Source: Qipengyuania sp. YIM B01966 (GTDB taxonomy: Bacteria; Pseudomonadota; Alphaproteobacteria; Sphingomonadales; Sphingomonadaceae). Taken from it: a DNA stretch of 64,000 bases. The translations under genes and the position numbers were made by a program. The notes beneath the pieces were generated by a model. That model was not told the origin of the DNA. It worked only from the letters and a program-made list of their open reading frames with translations, and did no database searches. Shown here piece after piece: positions 26,985 through 35,620 of the stretch; the stretch's first letter is position 1, and every line of letters starts with the position of its first letter. The stretch is from positions 243,598 through 307,597 of the forward strand of contig NZ_JADMNM010000001.1 in NCBI RefSeq assembly GCF_016461955.1. Reading direction: 5' to 3'.

Positions 26985-27886
26985 GCGAGCGCAGCCACCC
27001 GGCTGCCGCTGCCCGCGCCGATTGCCGCGAAATAGCATGCCATCGCGTCGGCCCCACGGTCGGACAGGGCGATGAAGGCGCGGCGGCGGTCGCCGGTATC
27101 CTCCTGCCGCTCGAGCAAACCGGTTTCGACCATCTGCGCGATCCAGCGCAGGGCGGTGGTCGGCGGTACGCCGCTGGCGATGCACAGGCTGGTGACCGAG
27201 ACGCGGACGTGTTCGGCGCGCGCGGCGGTGAGGTCGAGCAGGATATCCCAGGCCGGATCGGCAAACAGCCCGCCATCGAAGAACCGCGCCCGCTGCTCGC
27301 GCTGATGGATGATGCGCCGCACCAGCCGCGGATCGGGCAGCGGCGGGCGCGGCGCGTGCGACGCCGGTGCGGCCTGCTGATCATTGGCCGACGCGCTGGC
27401 GGCGAGAGGAGGGGTCAGCGTCGGCGCGATTCCTTCAAGCCGGGCGGCGATCTGCCCGACCTGTTCCGCCAGCCGCAGCAGAGCGGTGCGTTCATCGGCC
27501 GATAATTCGCGCACCCGCGCCAGCGGCCGGTCGGCTAGCGCATGGCCCAGCGCCAGCACTCGCTCGCCATGCGTGGGCGCAACCAGCAGCGTCGGCTGGG
27601 CCAGCGGCAGGCTGGCGAACACCGCTTCGAGCGCGGCAAGCGGCGTGGCGACGATCAGCTTGCGCCGGCCATGCGCAGCCTCCTCGTCCAGCAGCGCCAG
27701 GGCGGCGAGCGTCGCGCCGTTCGCCTCGCCCACCTCCGCGATAATCACGTCTGCCGAAGGCGCGCGGCCGGTTTCGGCGAGTGCCGCGAAATCGCCAGCC
27801 GTCGTCAGCGTCGCGCCAGCAAGGCCGGCCTCCTCCGCCCACAATTCCTGCAGCGGACCGGGCGCGGCGACAATTGCAATCCGCAC
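26981..27886 (-). CDS. Winged-helix (MarR-like) protein with degenerate receiver-like N-terminus
   Basis: A predicted 301-residue protein with a GTG start and no clear ribosome site. Residues 1-115 alternate hydrophobic strands and helices like a receiver domain, but the expected phospho-Asp position after the third strand (ADVIIAEVG) is Glu. A Pro/Ala linker (about 160-190) follows. The C-terminal 110 residues form a winged helix (VTSLCIASGVPPTTALRWI...LLERQEDTGDRRRAFIALSDRG) with the MarR-like wing. It is probably a transcription factor; target and signal are unknown. Confidence 0.75.
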   Translation of the reverse strand: MRIAIVAAPGPLQELWAEEAGLAGATLTTAGDFAALAETGRAPSADVIIAEVGEANGATLAALALLDEEAAHGRRKLIVATPLAALEAVFASLPLAQPTLLVAPTHGERVLALGHALADRPLARVRELSADERTALLRLAEQVGQIAARLEGIAPTLTPPLAASASANDQQAAPASHAPRPPLPDPRLVRRIIHQREQRARFFDGGLFADPAWDILLDLTAARAEHVRVSVTSLCIASGVPPTTALRWIAQMVETGLLERQEDTGDRRRAFIALSDRGADAMACYFAAIGAGSGSRVAALA

Positions 27887-27976
27887 ATGGCCCGAACTGC
27901 CGCTGCCTTAGGTGAAATCATCCGTCATGCGCCCCCCATGAGTTAAGAACAGATAAGGAACAACGCAGCCGGCCTG

Positions 27977-28477
27977 TCAAGGGCGGATCTCGATCGGCGT
28001 GCCGTCGCCGACGAGTGCCCACAATTCTTCGATCTCGGCATTGCTGAGGGCGATGCAGCCATCGGTCCAGTCACCCTCCACCCGGCCGTCGCGCAAGGCG
28101 TTGGGCTGTCCGTGGATGAAGATCAGCCCGCCGGGCGGGCGGCCCTGCGCCGCCGCATAGGCGCGGTCGGCGGCATTGGGATAGGAAATGTGCAGCGAGA
28201 GGTGATAGCCGCTCTGCGGGTTGCTGTAATCGATCGTGTAGCGCCCTTCGGGGGTGCGCTCGTCACCTTCGAACTGCTTGTGGCCCGCCGGCTGATCGCC
28301 AAATTGCAGCCCGGAATACTGGCGGATTACACGTCCGCCGGCATAAAGCCACAGCATTCGGTCCGACTTGTCGACCAGCACGAAATCGGCCTGCTCGGCC
28401 GTTGCAGCCGTTGCACGTTCCTGCGCCGAGGCTGGCGCGGCCAGCACGACAGCGAAGAGGAGCGCGGCGCCGCGCAT
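27977..28477 (-). CDS. L,D-transpeptidase (YkuD) family protein
   Basis: A 166-residue exported protein with a signal peptide cleaved after APASA (about residue 19). The YkuD domain shows GDERTPEGRYTI, IFIHGQPN and DWTDGCIAL with the catalytic cysteine and histidine. It crosslinks peptidoglycan or attaches proteins to it. ATG 28477 overlaps the purA stop by one base (TGATG); the TTG just upstream is not needed. Confidence 0.9.
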   Translation of the reverse strand: MRGAALLFAVVLAAPASAQERATAATAEQADFVLVDKSDRMLWLYAGGRVIRQYSGLQFGDQPAGHKQFEGDERTPEGRYTIDYSNPQSGYHLSLHISYPNAADRAYAAAQGRPPGGLIFIHGQPNALRDGRVEGDWTDGCIALSNAEIEELWALVGDGTPIEIRP

Positions 28478-29766
28478 CAATCCTCGAACGGATCGCGCAC
28501 GAGGATCGTGTCCTCACGCTCGGGGCTGGTGGAAACCAGCGCCACGGGCGTTTCGATCAGTTCCTGCACGCGGCTGATATACTTGATCGCGTTGGCTGGC
28601 AGATCGGCCCAGCTTCGCGCGCCGGCGGTGGTCTCGCTCCAGCCGGGCAGTTCCTCGTAAATCGGTTCGACCGCGGCCTGATCGGCGGCGTGGCTGGGGA
28701 AATAGTCCATGATCCTGCCCTTGAGGCGATAGCCGGTGCAGATCTTCACTGTTTCGAACCCGTCGAGCACGTCGAGCTTGGTGAGCGCGATGCCGGTCAC
28801 CCCGCTGATCGCACAGCTTTGCCGCACCAGCACCGCATCGAACCAGCCGCAACGCCGTTTGCGCCCGGTAACGGTGCCGAATTCGTGGCCGCGCTCGCCC
28901 AGCCGCTGGCCGGTATCATCGTCGAGCTCGGTCGGGAACGGACCGCTGCCGACGCGGGTGGTATAGGCCTTGACGATTCCCAGCACGAAGCCGGTGGCTG
29001 ACGGGCCCAGCCCGCTGCCCGACGCCGCCGTGCCGCTGACCGTGTTCGAGCTGGTGACAAACGGATAGGTGCCGTGATCGACATCGAGCAGCACGCCCTG
29101 CGCCCCTTCGAACAACACCCGCGCCCCGGCCTTGCGGACCTTCTTCAGCCGCTTCCACACCGGCTGCGCATATTGCAGCACGAAGGGCGCAATTTCGCGC
29201 AAGGTCGCCAACAACGCCTCGCGGTCGACCGGCGGCTGGCCGAACCCGGCGCGCAGCGCATCGTGATGGGCGCACAGGCGATCGAGCTGCGGTTCGAGAT
29301 GGTCGAGATGCGCCAGATCGCACACCCGGATCGCGCGGCGGCCGACCTTGTCCTCGTAAGCCGGGCCGATCCCGCGCCCGGTGGTGCCGATCTTGCCCGC
29401 GCCCGCGGCCGTCTCGCGCAAACCGTCGAGATCGCGGTGCAGCGGCAGGATCAGCGGGCAATTGTCGGCAATGGCGAAATTGTCGGGCGTGATGATCACC
29501 CCCTGCCCCTCCAGCCTGGCGATCTCGTCTTTCAGATGCCACGGATCGAGTACCACGCCATTGCCGATGATGCTGAGCGTCCCGGTGACGATACCGCTTG
29601 GCAGCAGGCTGAGCTTGTAAACATTCTCGCCCACGACCAGCGTGTGCCCGGCATTGTGCCCGCCCTGAAAACGCACGACCGCATCGGCGCGGCTGGCCAG
29701 CCAGTCGACAATCTTGCCCTTGCCCTCATCGCCCCACTGGGCACCGATCACGGTCACATTGGCCAA
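28477..29766 (-). CDS. purA: Adenylosuccinate synthetase
   Basis: A 429-residue GTP-dependent enzyme converting IMP to adenylosuccinate. The N-terminus has the GTP site [16 protein letters not shown], followed by [10 protein letters not shown], and the C-terminal half has [11 protein letters not shown]. Length is standard. In this neighbourhood hisZ lies 1.7 kb beyond, a frequent alphaproteobacterial grouping, but here an aldo/keto reductase and a PA2169-type gene intervene. Confidence 0.96.
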   Translation of the reverse strand: MANVTVIGAQWGDEGKGKIVDWLASRADAVVRFQGGHNAGHTLVVGENVYKLSLLPSGIVTGTLSIIGNGVVLDPWHLKDEIARLEGQGVIITPDNFAIADNCPLILPLHRDLDGLRETAAGAGKIGTTGRGIGPAYEDKVGRRAIRVCDLAHLDHLEPQLDRLCAHHDALRAGFGQPPVDREALLATLREIAPFVLQYAQPVWKRLKKVRKAGARVLFEGAQGVLLDVDHGTYPFVTSSNTVSGTAASGSGLGPSATGFVLGIVKAYTTRVGSGPFPTELDDDTGQRLGERGHEFGTVTGRKRRCGWFDAVLVRQSCAISGVTGIALTKLDVLDGFETVKICTGYRLKGRIMDYFPSHAADQAAVEPIYEELPGWSETTAGARSWADLPANAIKYISRVQELIETPVALVSTSPEREDTILVRDPFED

Positions 29767-30040
29767 TTTTCGGCTCCTATCGCATCAAGCCCGCGCCCTA
29801 GGCCAAGGGCGCCGACAGGGCAACCGAGCGCCGGGTGACAGTGAACCGGGTGTTTTGCGAAACTGCAGGCGCGGCACTCAGAGGTTTGTTTTCCGCTACT
29901 TATAATATGTCCCGCCCCGCACATGTGTCACCTTTGATGGATCGCCCCGTCTCGCGCCGCGCGACAGCGCAGATACAACGGTGTAGCGCGGCCATCGAAA
30001 GTAGGAAAACCGCCTGTACCAGCCCCAAAGAACCGTGATC
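29767..30040. other. Intergenic region between purA and the aldo/keto reductase gene
   Basis: This 274-base divergent gap is the longest gene-free stretch recognised. It holds an AT-rich patch with TATAAT (29901-29906) but no well-spaced -35 box was seen, and an ACATGT motif near 29921. A 67-codon frame (29835-30038) has no coding character. The promoters of both divergent genes presumably lie here. Confidence 0.5.
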
Positions 30041-30859
30041 ATGCCCACCGCTGCCACCACCCTGATGCTCAACGATGGCCGCGCCATGCCGCAACTCGGC
30101 TTCGGCACCTGGCAAATCCCGGCGGACGCTGCCGAGGGCGCCGTCGCCACGGCGCTCGACCTTGGCTATCGGCTGGTCGATACTGCCGCGATCTACGGCA
30201 ATGAAGAGGGCGTCGGCGCGGCGCTGGCGGCACACCGCGATGTCTGGCTGACGACCAAGATCTGGAACGACAGCCAGGGATATGACCGCACACTGCGGGC
30301 GATGGACAAGAGCCTCGCCCGGCTGGGCCGCGATCAGGTCGATCTGGTGCTGATTCACTGGCCCTGCCCCGATCGCGGGTTGTATCTCGAAACCTGGCGG
30401 GCGCTGGTGGCGTTGCGCGATGCGGGCAAGGCGCGCTCGATCGGCGTGTCCAATTTCCGCTCTGACGAATTGCGCGCGGTGAGCGATGCGACCGGCGTCG
30501 TCCCGGCGGTCAACCAGATTGAACTGCATCCCCGATTCCAGCAGCGGGATCTACGGTCAATTCATGCCGAGCTCGGCATCGTCAACCAAAGCTGGTCGCC
30601 GCTCGGCCAGGGGGCGCTGCTGAGCGACCCCGCGATCGCCGAGATCGCCCGGCAGGCCGGGACGACCCCAGCGGCGGTGCTGTTGCGGTGGCACCTGCAA
30701 CATGGGCTGGCGACCATCCCCAAAGCGTCAAGCCGGTCGCACATGGCCGCCAATCTCGCGGCGCTCGATGTGATGCTGAGCGACGAGCAGATGAAGCGGA
30801 TCGACGCGCTCGACAGCCCAGACGGGCGCATCGGGCCCGACCCCGCGCAGTTCGGCTGA
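30041..30859 (+). CDS. Aldo/keto reductase
   Basis: A 272-residue NADPH-dependent carbonyl reductase. The catalytic tetrad is visible in order: Asp and Tyr in LVDTAAIYGNE, Lys in LTTKIW and His in LIHWPCPD. The cofactor region is QSWSPLGQG and IPKASSRSHMAANL. The fold is AKR5-like (2,5-diketo-gluconate reductase type). The ATG at 30041 is preferred to a GTG two codons earlier. The substrate is unknown. Confidence 0.92.
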   Translation: MPTAATTLMLNDGRAMPQLGFGTWQIPADAAEGAVATALDLGYRLVDTAAIYGNEEGVGAALAAHRDVWLTTKIWNDSQGYDRTLRAMDKSLARLGRDQVDLVLIHWPCPDRGLYLETWRALVALRDAGKARSIGVSNFRSDELRAVSDATGVVPAVNQIELHPRFQQRDLRSIHAELGIVNQSWSPLGQGALLSDPAIAEIARQAGTTPAAVLLRWHLQHGLATIPKASSRSHMAANLAALDVMLSDEQMKRIDALDSPDGRIGPDPAQFG

Positions 30860-30875
30860 TTGGCTGCAGGGATGG

Positions 30876-30901
30876 GGAACCTTGCCGGCGGTCGGCGCTT
30901 T
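30876..30901 (+). promoter_or_regulatory. Possible EcfG (general stress) promoter
   Basis: GGAAC (30876-30880), 17 bases, then CTTT (30898-30901), against the EcfG consensus GGAAC-N16/17-CGTT. It precedes a PA2169-type gene, a class often under general stress control in alphaproteobacteria. The -10 half is imperfect. Confidence 0.3.
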
Positions 30902-30945
30902 TGAAGACGTAGCGCCCGCGGGCGCGCGCTTTACTGGAGCACACA

Positions 30946-31404
30946 ATGACCACGACCAATCGCACCGTTCTCGAGAGCCTGATCGATACCGTTCACGATT
31001 CGATTGAAGGCTATCGCAAGGCGGCCGATATCGCCAATGCGCCGCATATCAAGCAGGCGTTCACCGAGCAGATGGGCCGCCGCCAGCAGACGCTCGATAC
31101 GCTCAACAACGAACTGGTCCGCGTTGGCGGCGAACTGGTGACCAAGGGCACGCTGACCGGCCAGCTGCACCGCATGTGGACCTCGATCACCGACCTGTTC
31201 GGGACCGACGACAAAACTGCCGTCGAGCGCGTTGAGGAAGGCGAGGATTACCTCGCCAAGAAGTTCGAAGAAGCGCTCGAACATACCGATCTCGACGCTC
31301 AGACGCGCAGTGTGATCCAGCAGGCCCATGCCGAAATCAAGCAGGGCGAACGCCTGGCCGATCGCCTGTCAAACCAGACCGAAGGCGCCTTCGGCCAACG
31401 CTAA
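30946..31404 (+). CDS. PA2169/DUF2383 four-helix-bundle protein
   Basis: A 152-residue, highly charged helical protein (VLESLIDTVHDSIEGYRKAADIA...RVEEGEDYLAKKFEEALE). It matches the PA2169 family of ferritin-like four-helix bundles. Glu and His residues are plentiful, but no full diiron set can be assigned by eye. No signal peptide. GGAG lies 7 bases before the ATG. A strong hairpin follows the stop. The function is not established; stress-inducible in some bacteria. Confidence 0.85.
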   Translation: MTTTNRTVLESLIDTVHDSIEGYRKAADIANAPHIKQAFTEQMGRRQQTLDTLNNELVRVGGELVTKGTLTGQLHRMWTSITDLFGTDDKTAVERVEEGEDYLAKKFEEALEHTDLDAQTRSVIQQAHAEIKQGERLADRLSNQTEGAFGQR

Positions 31405-31429
31405 GCGCTCGATCGTCTGACGACACCAG

Positions 31430-31455
31430 CGGCCGGCGGAGCGATCCGCCGGCCG
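31430..31455 (+). terminator. Terminator after the PA2169-type gene
   Basis: CGGCCGGCGGA-GCGA-TCCGCCGGCCG is a perfect 11-base stem followed by TTT on the plus strand. It lies between the convergent PA2169-type gene and hisZ and may stop both transcripts. Confidence 0.7.
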
Positions 31456-31461
31456 TTTGGC

Positions 31462-32574
31462 TTACACCGCCACCGGCTCGCCACCCGCCAAGCGGTGCGT
31501 GCAGCCGAGCCGCGCGGGGTTATCGCTTTCGTCCAGCGCGGCGACGGTGCACCAGCCGATCGCGCGCAGGCGGGCGGCAATGGCGGGATCGTGGCCGAGC
31601 GGCAGGAACAGCGTATGGACCGCCTCTGCCTGATCCTCGGCGCCGAGCGTATCGACCAGCGGGTCGAGATAGAGCGAGAACCCGGTCGCCGCCTCGTCGC
31701 TGCCGCCGATCCGGTAGGTGCCGCCGCGCCCCAACGCGCCGCCGATATTGGCGGCGTAGAGCGTGAAGCCGAACCAGCTTTGATATTCGAAGCCGTGCCG
31801 CTCGGTCGCATCGAGCGTTAGCCGCGCGCGCGCGCCGATCCGCTCGGCAATCGCGGCGAGCCCGTCAAGCCGGCTGGCGAGCAAATGGGCGCGCTCCCAT
31901 GCCCGCAGGCGAGCGAGCGCCGCATCAAACGGCCCGACCGCGTGGAGCAGCGGTGCCCATTCCTCGCCGCCGGCTACCGCGAGCCCGCCCGCATCCTTGG
32001 CGTCGAGCTCGCGCCGGATGGCGGCCAGATCGCCGGCCGGGACGCCTTCTGCCGCCAGGTGATCGACCAGATCGGGCAGAGTGAAATCGACCGTGATCCC
32101 GCGCGCGCCAGCCGCCTCGGCCGCCTCCACCGCCAGCAACGCGATCTCGCCCGCTGCTGCGACCGTGTCTGCGCCAATCAATTCGGCGCCCAGTTGCAGC
32201 CTTTGCCGCGCCGGGTCGAGCTGATCGGCGCGGATGACCGCCACCTCGCCGGCATAGGACAGGCGCAGCGGGCGCGGCGCGGCGGCGAGCGAGGTGGCCG
32301 CAATCCGCCCGACCTGCGGAGTCATATCGGCGCGCAGGGCCAGCGTCATAAGGCTCTGCGGATCGACGAAGCGGAACATCCGCTGCGGGCTGAGCCCGGC
32401 CATGCGCTGCGCCAGCGAATGTTCGAATTCGATCAGTGGCGGGCGCACGCGGGCATAGGAATGACTGGCCAGCACGTCGAGCGCCCGGCGCATCGCCTGC
32501 GTCAGCAGCGCGGCCTCGCCCGGCAGGCGGTCGGCCAGCCCCTCGGGCAACAGGTCGGGCGGCGAAGCGGTCAC
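31462..32574 (-). CDS. hisZ: ATP phosphoribosyltransferase regulatory subunit
   Basis: A 370-residue relative of class II histidyl-tRNA synthetase with no catalytic tRNA function. LPEGLADRLPGEAALL, RADMTPQVGRIAAT (motif 2-like) and YQSWFGFTLYAANIGGALGRGG define it. HisZ activates the short form of HisG at the first step of histidine synthesis; hisG is not in the window. It starts with GTG inside the serA stop (GTGA overlap), so it is co-translated with serA. Confidence 0.92.
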   Translation of the reverse strand: MTASPPDLLPEGLADRLPGEAALLTQAMRRALDVLASHSYARVRPPLIEFEHSLAQRMAGLSPQRMFRFVDPQSLMTLALRADMTPQVGRIAATSLAAAPRPLRLSYAGEVAVIRADQLDPARQRLQLGAELIGADTVAAAGEIALLAVEAAEAAGARGITVDFTLPDLVDHLAAEGVPAGDLAAIRRELDAKDAGGLAVAGGEEWAPLLHAVGPFDAALARLRAWERAHLLASRLDGLAAIAERIGARARLTLDATERHGFEYQSWFGFTLYAANIGGALGRGGTYRIGGSDEAATGFSLYLDPLVDTLGAEDQAEAVHTLFLPLGHDPAIAARLRAIGWCTVAALDESDNPARLGCTHRLAGGEPVAV

Positions 32575-34157
32575 TGGAACGACAGCGCCTTCACTGTGCG
32601 GACGCCTTCGAGCCGGCAGGCGGCATCGACCACCGGCTGCGGCAGCGGCTGATCGACGCTGAGCAGCAGGATCGCCTCGCCGCCTGCCTCGCGCCGGCCG
32701 AGATGGAAGGTGCCGATATTGATCCCCGCTTCGCCCAGCAGCGTCCCGATCCGGCCGATGAAGCCGGGTGCATCGTCATTGACGATGTAGAGCATATGGC
32801 CGGCCAGATCGGCCTCGATACCGATGCCGAAGATTTCCACCAGCCGCGGCTGATCCTTGCCGAACAGCGTGCCGGCGACGCTGCGTTCGCCCTGCTCGGT
32901 GCCGACGGTAACGCGCAGCAGCGTCTGATACACGCCCTCGCGATCATGGCGCACCTCGCGCACGTCGAGCCCGCGTTCCTTGGCGAGGAACGGCGCGTTG
33001 ACCATGTTCACCGTGTCCGAATATTGCCGCATCAGGCCGGCGAGCACGGCGGCGGTGATCGGCTTGCCCGACAGCTGCGCCGCAGCCCCTTCACGCTCGA
33101 TGCTGATCCGCGCGAGATTACCGTGCGCCAGCTGGCCGACCAAGCTGCCGAGCTTTTCGGCCAGCGCCATGTAAGGCTTCAGCTTGGGCGCTTCCTCTGC
33201 GCTGAGGCTGGGCATGTTGAGCGCGTTGGTGACGCCGCCAGTGACCAGATAATCGGCCATCTGTTCGGCCACCTGGAGCGCGACATTGACCTGCGCCTCG
33301 GTGGTGCTGGCGCCCAGATGCGGGGTGCAGATGAAATTGGGCGCGCCAAACAGCGGGCTGTCCTTGGCCGGTTCTTCGGCAAACACGTCGAGCGCGGCGC
33401 CGGCGATGTGGCCGCTCTCCAGCCCCTCCTTCAGCGCCGCCTCGTCGATCAGCCCGCCGCGCGCGCAATTGACGATCCGCACGCCGGGCTTGGTCTTGGC
33501 GAGGTTCTCGCGGCTGAGGATGTTGCGCGTCTGCTCGGTCAGCGGGGTGTGCAGGCTGATGAAATCGGCCCGCGCGAGCAAATCGTCCAGCTCGACCTTT
33601 TCGACGCCCAGCTCGACCGCGCGTTCGGCGGTCAGGAACGGGTCATAGGCGGCAACCTTCATCTTGAGGCCTAGCGCGCGGGCAGCCACGATCGAGCCGA
33701 TATTGCCCGCCCCGATCAGCCCCAGCGTCTTGCCGGTCACCTCCACGCCCATGAAATCGTTCTTCGGCCAGGCGCCGGCCTGCGTGCGGGCATTGGCTTC
33801 GGGGATCTGGCGGGCGAGAGCGAAGATCAGCGCGATGGCGTGTTCGGCGGTGGTGATCGAATTGCCGAACGGGGTGTTCATCACCACCACGCCCTTGGCA
33901 CTGGCGGCGGGAATATCGACATTGTCGACCCCGATGCCCGCGCGCCCGACCACCTTGAGATTGGTCGCCGCATCGAGCACCGCTTTGGTCACCTTGGTAG
34001 AGGAGCGGATGGCGAGTCCGTCATACTCGCCAATCCGGGCGATCAACTGTTCGGCGGTTTCGCCGGTAATCTCGTCCACCTCGCAGCCGCGCTCGCGGAA
34101 GATCGCGGCAGCGTTGGGGTCCATCTTGTCGCTGATGAGCACGCGGGGTTTGGTCAT
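32571..34157 (-). CDS. serA: D-3-phosphoglycerate dehydrogenase
   Basis: A 528-residue NAD enzyme, first step of serine synthesis. It has a Rossmann motif LGLIGAGNIGSIVAARALG, catalytic-site motifs NCARGGLIDEAAL and HLGASTTEAQ, an intervening ASB domain (about 320-450) and a C-terminal ACT domain (LYIVNDDAPGFIGRIGTLL) for serine feedback. Its length is that of the long form. It lies downstream of serC on the same strand, separated by an inverted-repeat element. Confidence 0.96.
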   Translation of the reverse strand: MTKPRVLISDKMDPNAAAIFRERGCEVDEITGETAEQLIARIGEYDGLAIRSSTKVTKAVLDAATNLKVVGRAGIGVDNVDIPAASAKGVVVMNTPFGNSITTAEHAIALIFALARQIPEANARTQAGAWPKNDFMGVEVTGKTLGLIGAGNIGSIVAARALGLKMKVAAYDPFLTAERAVELGVEKVELDDLLARADFISLHTPLTEQTRNILSRENLAKTKPGVRIVNCARGGLIDEAALKEGLESGHIAGAALDVFAEEPAKDSPLFGAPNFICTPHLGASTTEAQVNVALQVAEQMADYLVTGGVTNALNMPSLSAEEAPKLKPYMALAEKLGSLVGQLAHGNLARISIEREGAAAQLSGKPITAAVLAGLMRQYSDTVNMVNAPFLAKERGLDVREVRHDREGVYQTLLRVTVGTEQGERSVAGTLFGKDQPRLVEIFGIGIEADLAGHMLYIVNDDAPGFIGRIGTLLGEAGINIGTFHLGRREAGGEAILLLSVDQPLPQPVVDAACRLEGVRTVKALSFQ

Positions 34158-34190
34158 GGGATTCTCCGCAAATTCTAAAATCCGCTCGCC

Positions 34191-34263
34191 CTGAGCTTGT
34201 CGAAGGGCCGCCCTCGAATGTGCGGGCCGCCTGACATCAGAAGCGATGCTTCGACAAGCTCAG
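34191..34263. repeat. Paired 15-base inverted repeat between serC and serA
   Basis: CTGAGCTTGTCGAAG (34191-34205) and its exact complement CTTCGACAAGCTCAG (34249-34263) flank 43 bases. A degenerate copy of the same layout is at 18149-18223. These units are familiar as dispersed intergenic elements in sphingomonads. Between serC and serA it could form a long hairpin in the shared transcript. Confidence 0.75.
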
Positions 34264-34297
34264 CATGAACGGGGGATAGGGATGCGCTGGATAAGCG

Positions 34298-35458
34298 TCA
34301 GCCGTTCTTTATCTGCTCGAACGCCCAGTCGATCCACGGCAGCAGGCGCTTCACATCCTCCTGCTCGACAGTCGCGCCGCACCAGATGCGCAGGGACGGC
34401 GGGGCATCGCGGTAGCCGCCGAAATCATAGCCCACGCCGCGTTCTTCCAGCAGCTTGACGATGCGGGCGGGTACGGCCGCCTTCTGGTCATCGGGCAGGG
34501 CATCATACCAGTCGCCCTGAAACACGAAGCACACGCCGGTATTGGTCCGCTGCGAGCGCTCGCCCACCATGTTGCGCAGATGCGGGCTTGCCTCGATCCA
34601 GTCATGGACGATTTTCGCATTGGCATCGGCCCGCGCGATCAGCGCCTGCCGCCCGCCAATGCTTTTCGCCCATTCGAGCGCGGCGATGTAATCCTCGGTC
34701 GCCAGCAGCGACGGGGTGTTGATCGTCGCCCCTTCGAAGATCGACCGGTCGAGCTTGCCGCCCTTCTTGATGCGGAACAGCTTGGGCAGCGGCCAGACCG
34801 GGTCGTAGTTTTCGATCCGCTCGATTGCCTTGGGGCTGAGGATCAGCATCCCGTGCTGCGCCTCGCTGCCCATCACCTTCTGCCAGCTATAGGTGGTGGC
34901 ATCGAGCTTGGGCCAGTCCATCTCCTGCGCGAAGACCGCGCTGGTGGCGTCGTTGATGGTGATACCGGCGCGGTCGGCTGCCAGCCAGTCGGTATTGGCG
35001 ATCCGCGCGCCGCTGGTGGTGCCGTTCCAAGTGAACACCACGTCGTCATCCTGCGGGATCGAAGCCAGATCGGGAATGGCGCCGTAATCGGCCTCGAGCA
35101 CGGTCAGATCGGGCAGCTTTAGCTGCTTGACCGCGTCCTCGATCCAGACATTGCCGAAGCTTTCCCACGCCGCGACGGTGGCGGGACGCGCGCCGAGCAT
35201 GGTCCACATCGCACATTCGAGCGCGCCGGTATCCGAACCCGGCATGATGCCGACGAGATAATCATCCGGCACGCCGAGCAGCTCGCGGCTGAGATCGATG
35301 GCATATTTCAGCCGGCTCTTGCCCACCGCCGAACGGTGCGAGCGGCCGAGCGATTCGGTTTTGAGCTTGTCCAGCGACCAGCCGGGAAACTTGGCCGTCG
35401 GGCCGGAAGAAAAGAACGGCCGCGCCGGCTTGAGCGTGGGTTCAGGTGTACCAGTCAT
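34298..35458 (-). CDS. serC: Phosphoserine aminotransferase
   Basis: A 386-residue fold-type I PLP enzyme of the alphaproteobacterial/Methanosarcina subtype. Features are FFSSGPTAKFPGWSLDKL at the N-terminus, MPGSDTGALECAMWTMLG, and the PLP lysine in YSWQKVMGSEAQHG. It converts 3-phosphohydroxypyruvate, made by SerA, to phosphoserine. Its leader has two hairpins, the second masking the ribosome site, suggesting RNA-level control of serC-serA-hisZ. Confidence 0.95.
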   Translation of the reverse strand: MTGTPEPTLKPARPFFSSGPTAKFPGWSLDKLKTESLGRSHRSAVGKSRLKYAIDLSRELLGVPDDYLVGIMPGSDTGALECAMWTMLGARPATVAAWESFGNVWIEDAVKQLKLPDLTVLEADYGAIPDLASIPQDDDVVFTWNGTTSGARIANTDWLAADRAGITINDATSAVFAQEMDWPKLDATTYSWQKVMGSEAQHGMLILSPKAIERIENYDPVWPLPKLFRIKKGGKLDRSIFEGATINTPSLLATEDYIAALEWAKSIGGRQALIARADANAKIVHDWIEASPHLRNMVGERSQRTNTGVCFVFQGDWYDALPDDQKAAVPARIVKLLEERGVGYDFGGYRDAPPSLRIWCGATVEQEDVKRLLPWIDWAFEQIKNG

Positions 35459-35464
35459 GTCAGT

Positions 35465-35504
35465 CTCTCCTTGCAGAGAGCACGCGCGGCGTTGGGACCG
35501 CGTG
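35465..35504 (-). ncRNA. Candidate serC leader RNA (two hairpins)
   Basis: Read on the minus strand, a GC-rich hairpin (35504-35481, CACGCGG pairing with CCGCGCGTG with a bulge) is followed at once by CTCTC-TGCAAG-GAGAG (35480-35465). The second stem contains the AAGGAGAG ribosome site, ending seven bases before the serC ATG. Rfam describes a serC RNA motif upstream of serC in alphaproteobacteria. The position and the ribosome-site stem fit, but a covariance search was not possible here. Confidence 0.5.
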
Positions 35505-35620
35505 GCCCGCGCCGGACCCTAATGGTGCAATGCAGCAAGTCAACCGCGCTGCGCACAAGCAAAGCTTTTCCGGCGCCAAGCTCTCGCCAAGGGCGAAAGC
35601 GCGCTTTATGGCCCGCGCCC

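Noticed and set aside
29835-30038. 67-codon plus-strand frame between purA and the aldo/keto reductase gene
   Set aside because: No ribosome site, no coding-like composition, and it spans the region where divergent promoters are expected.
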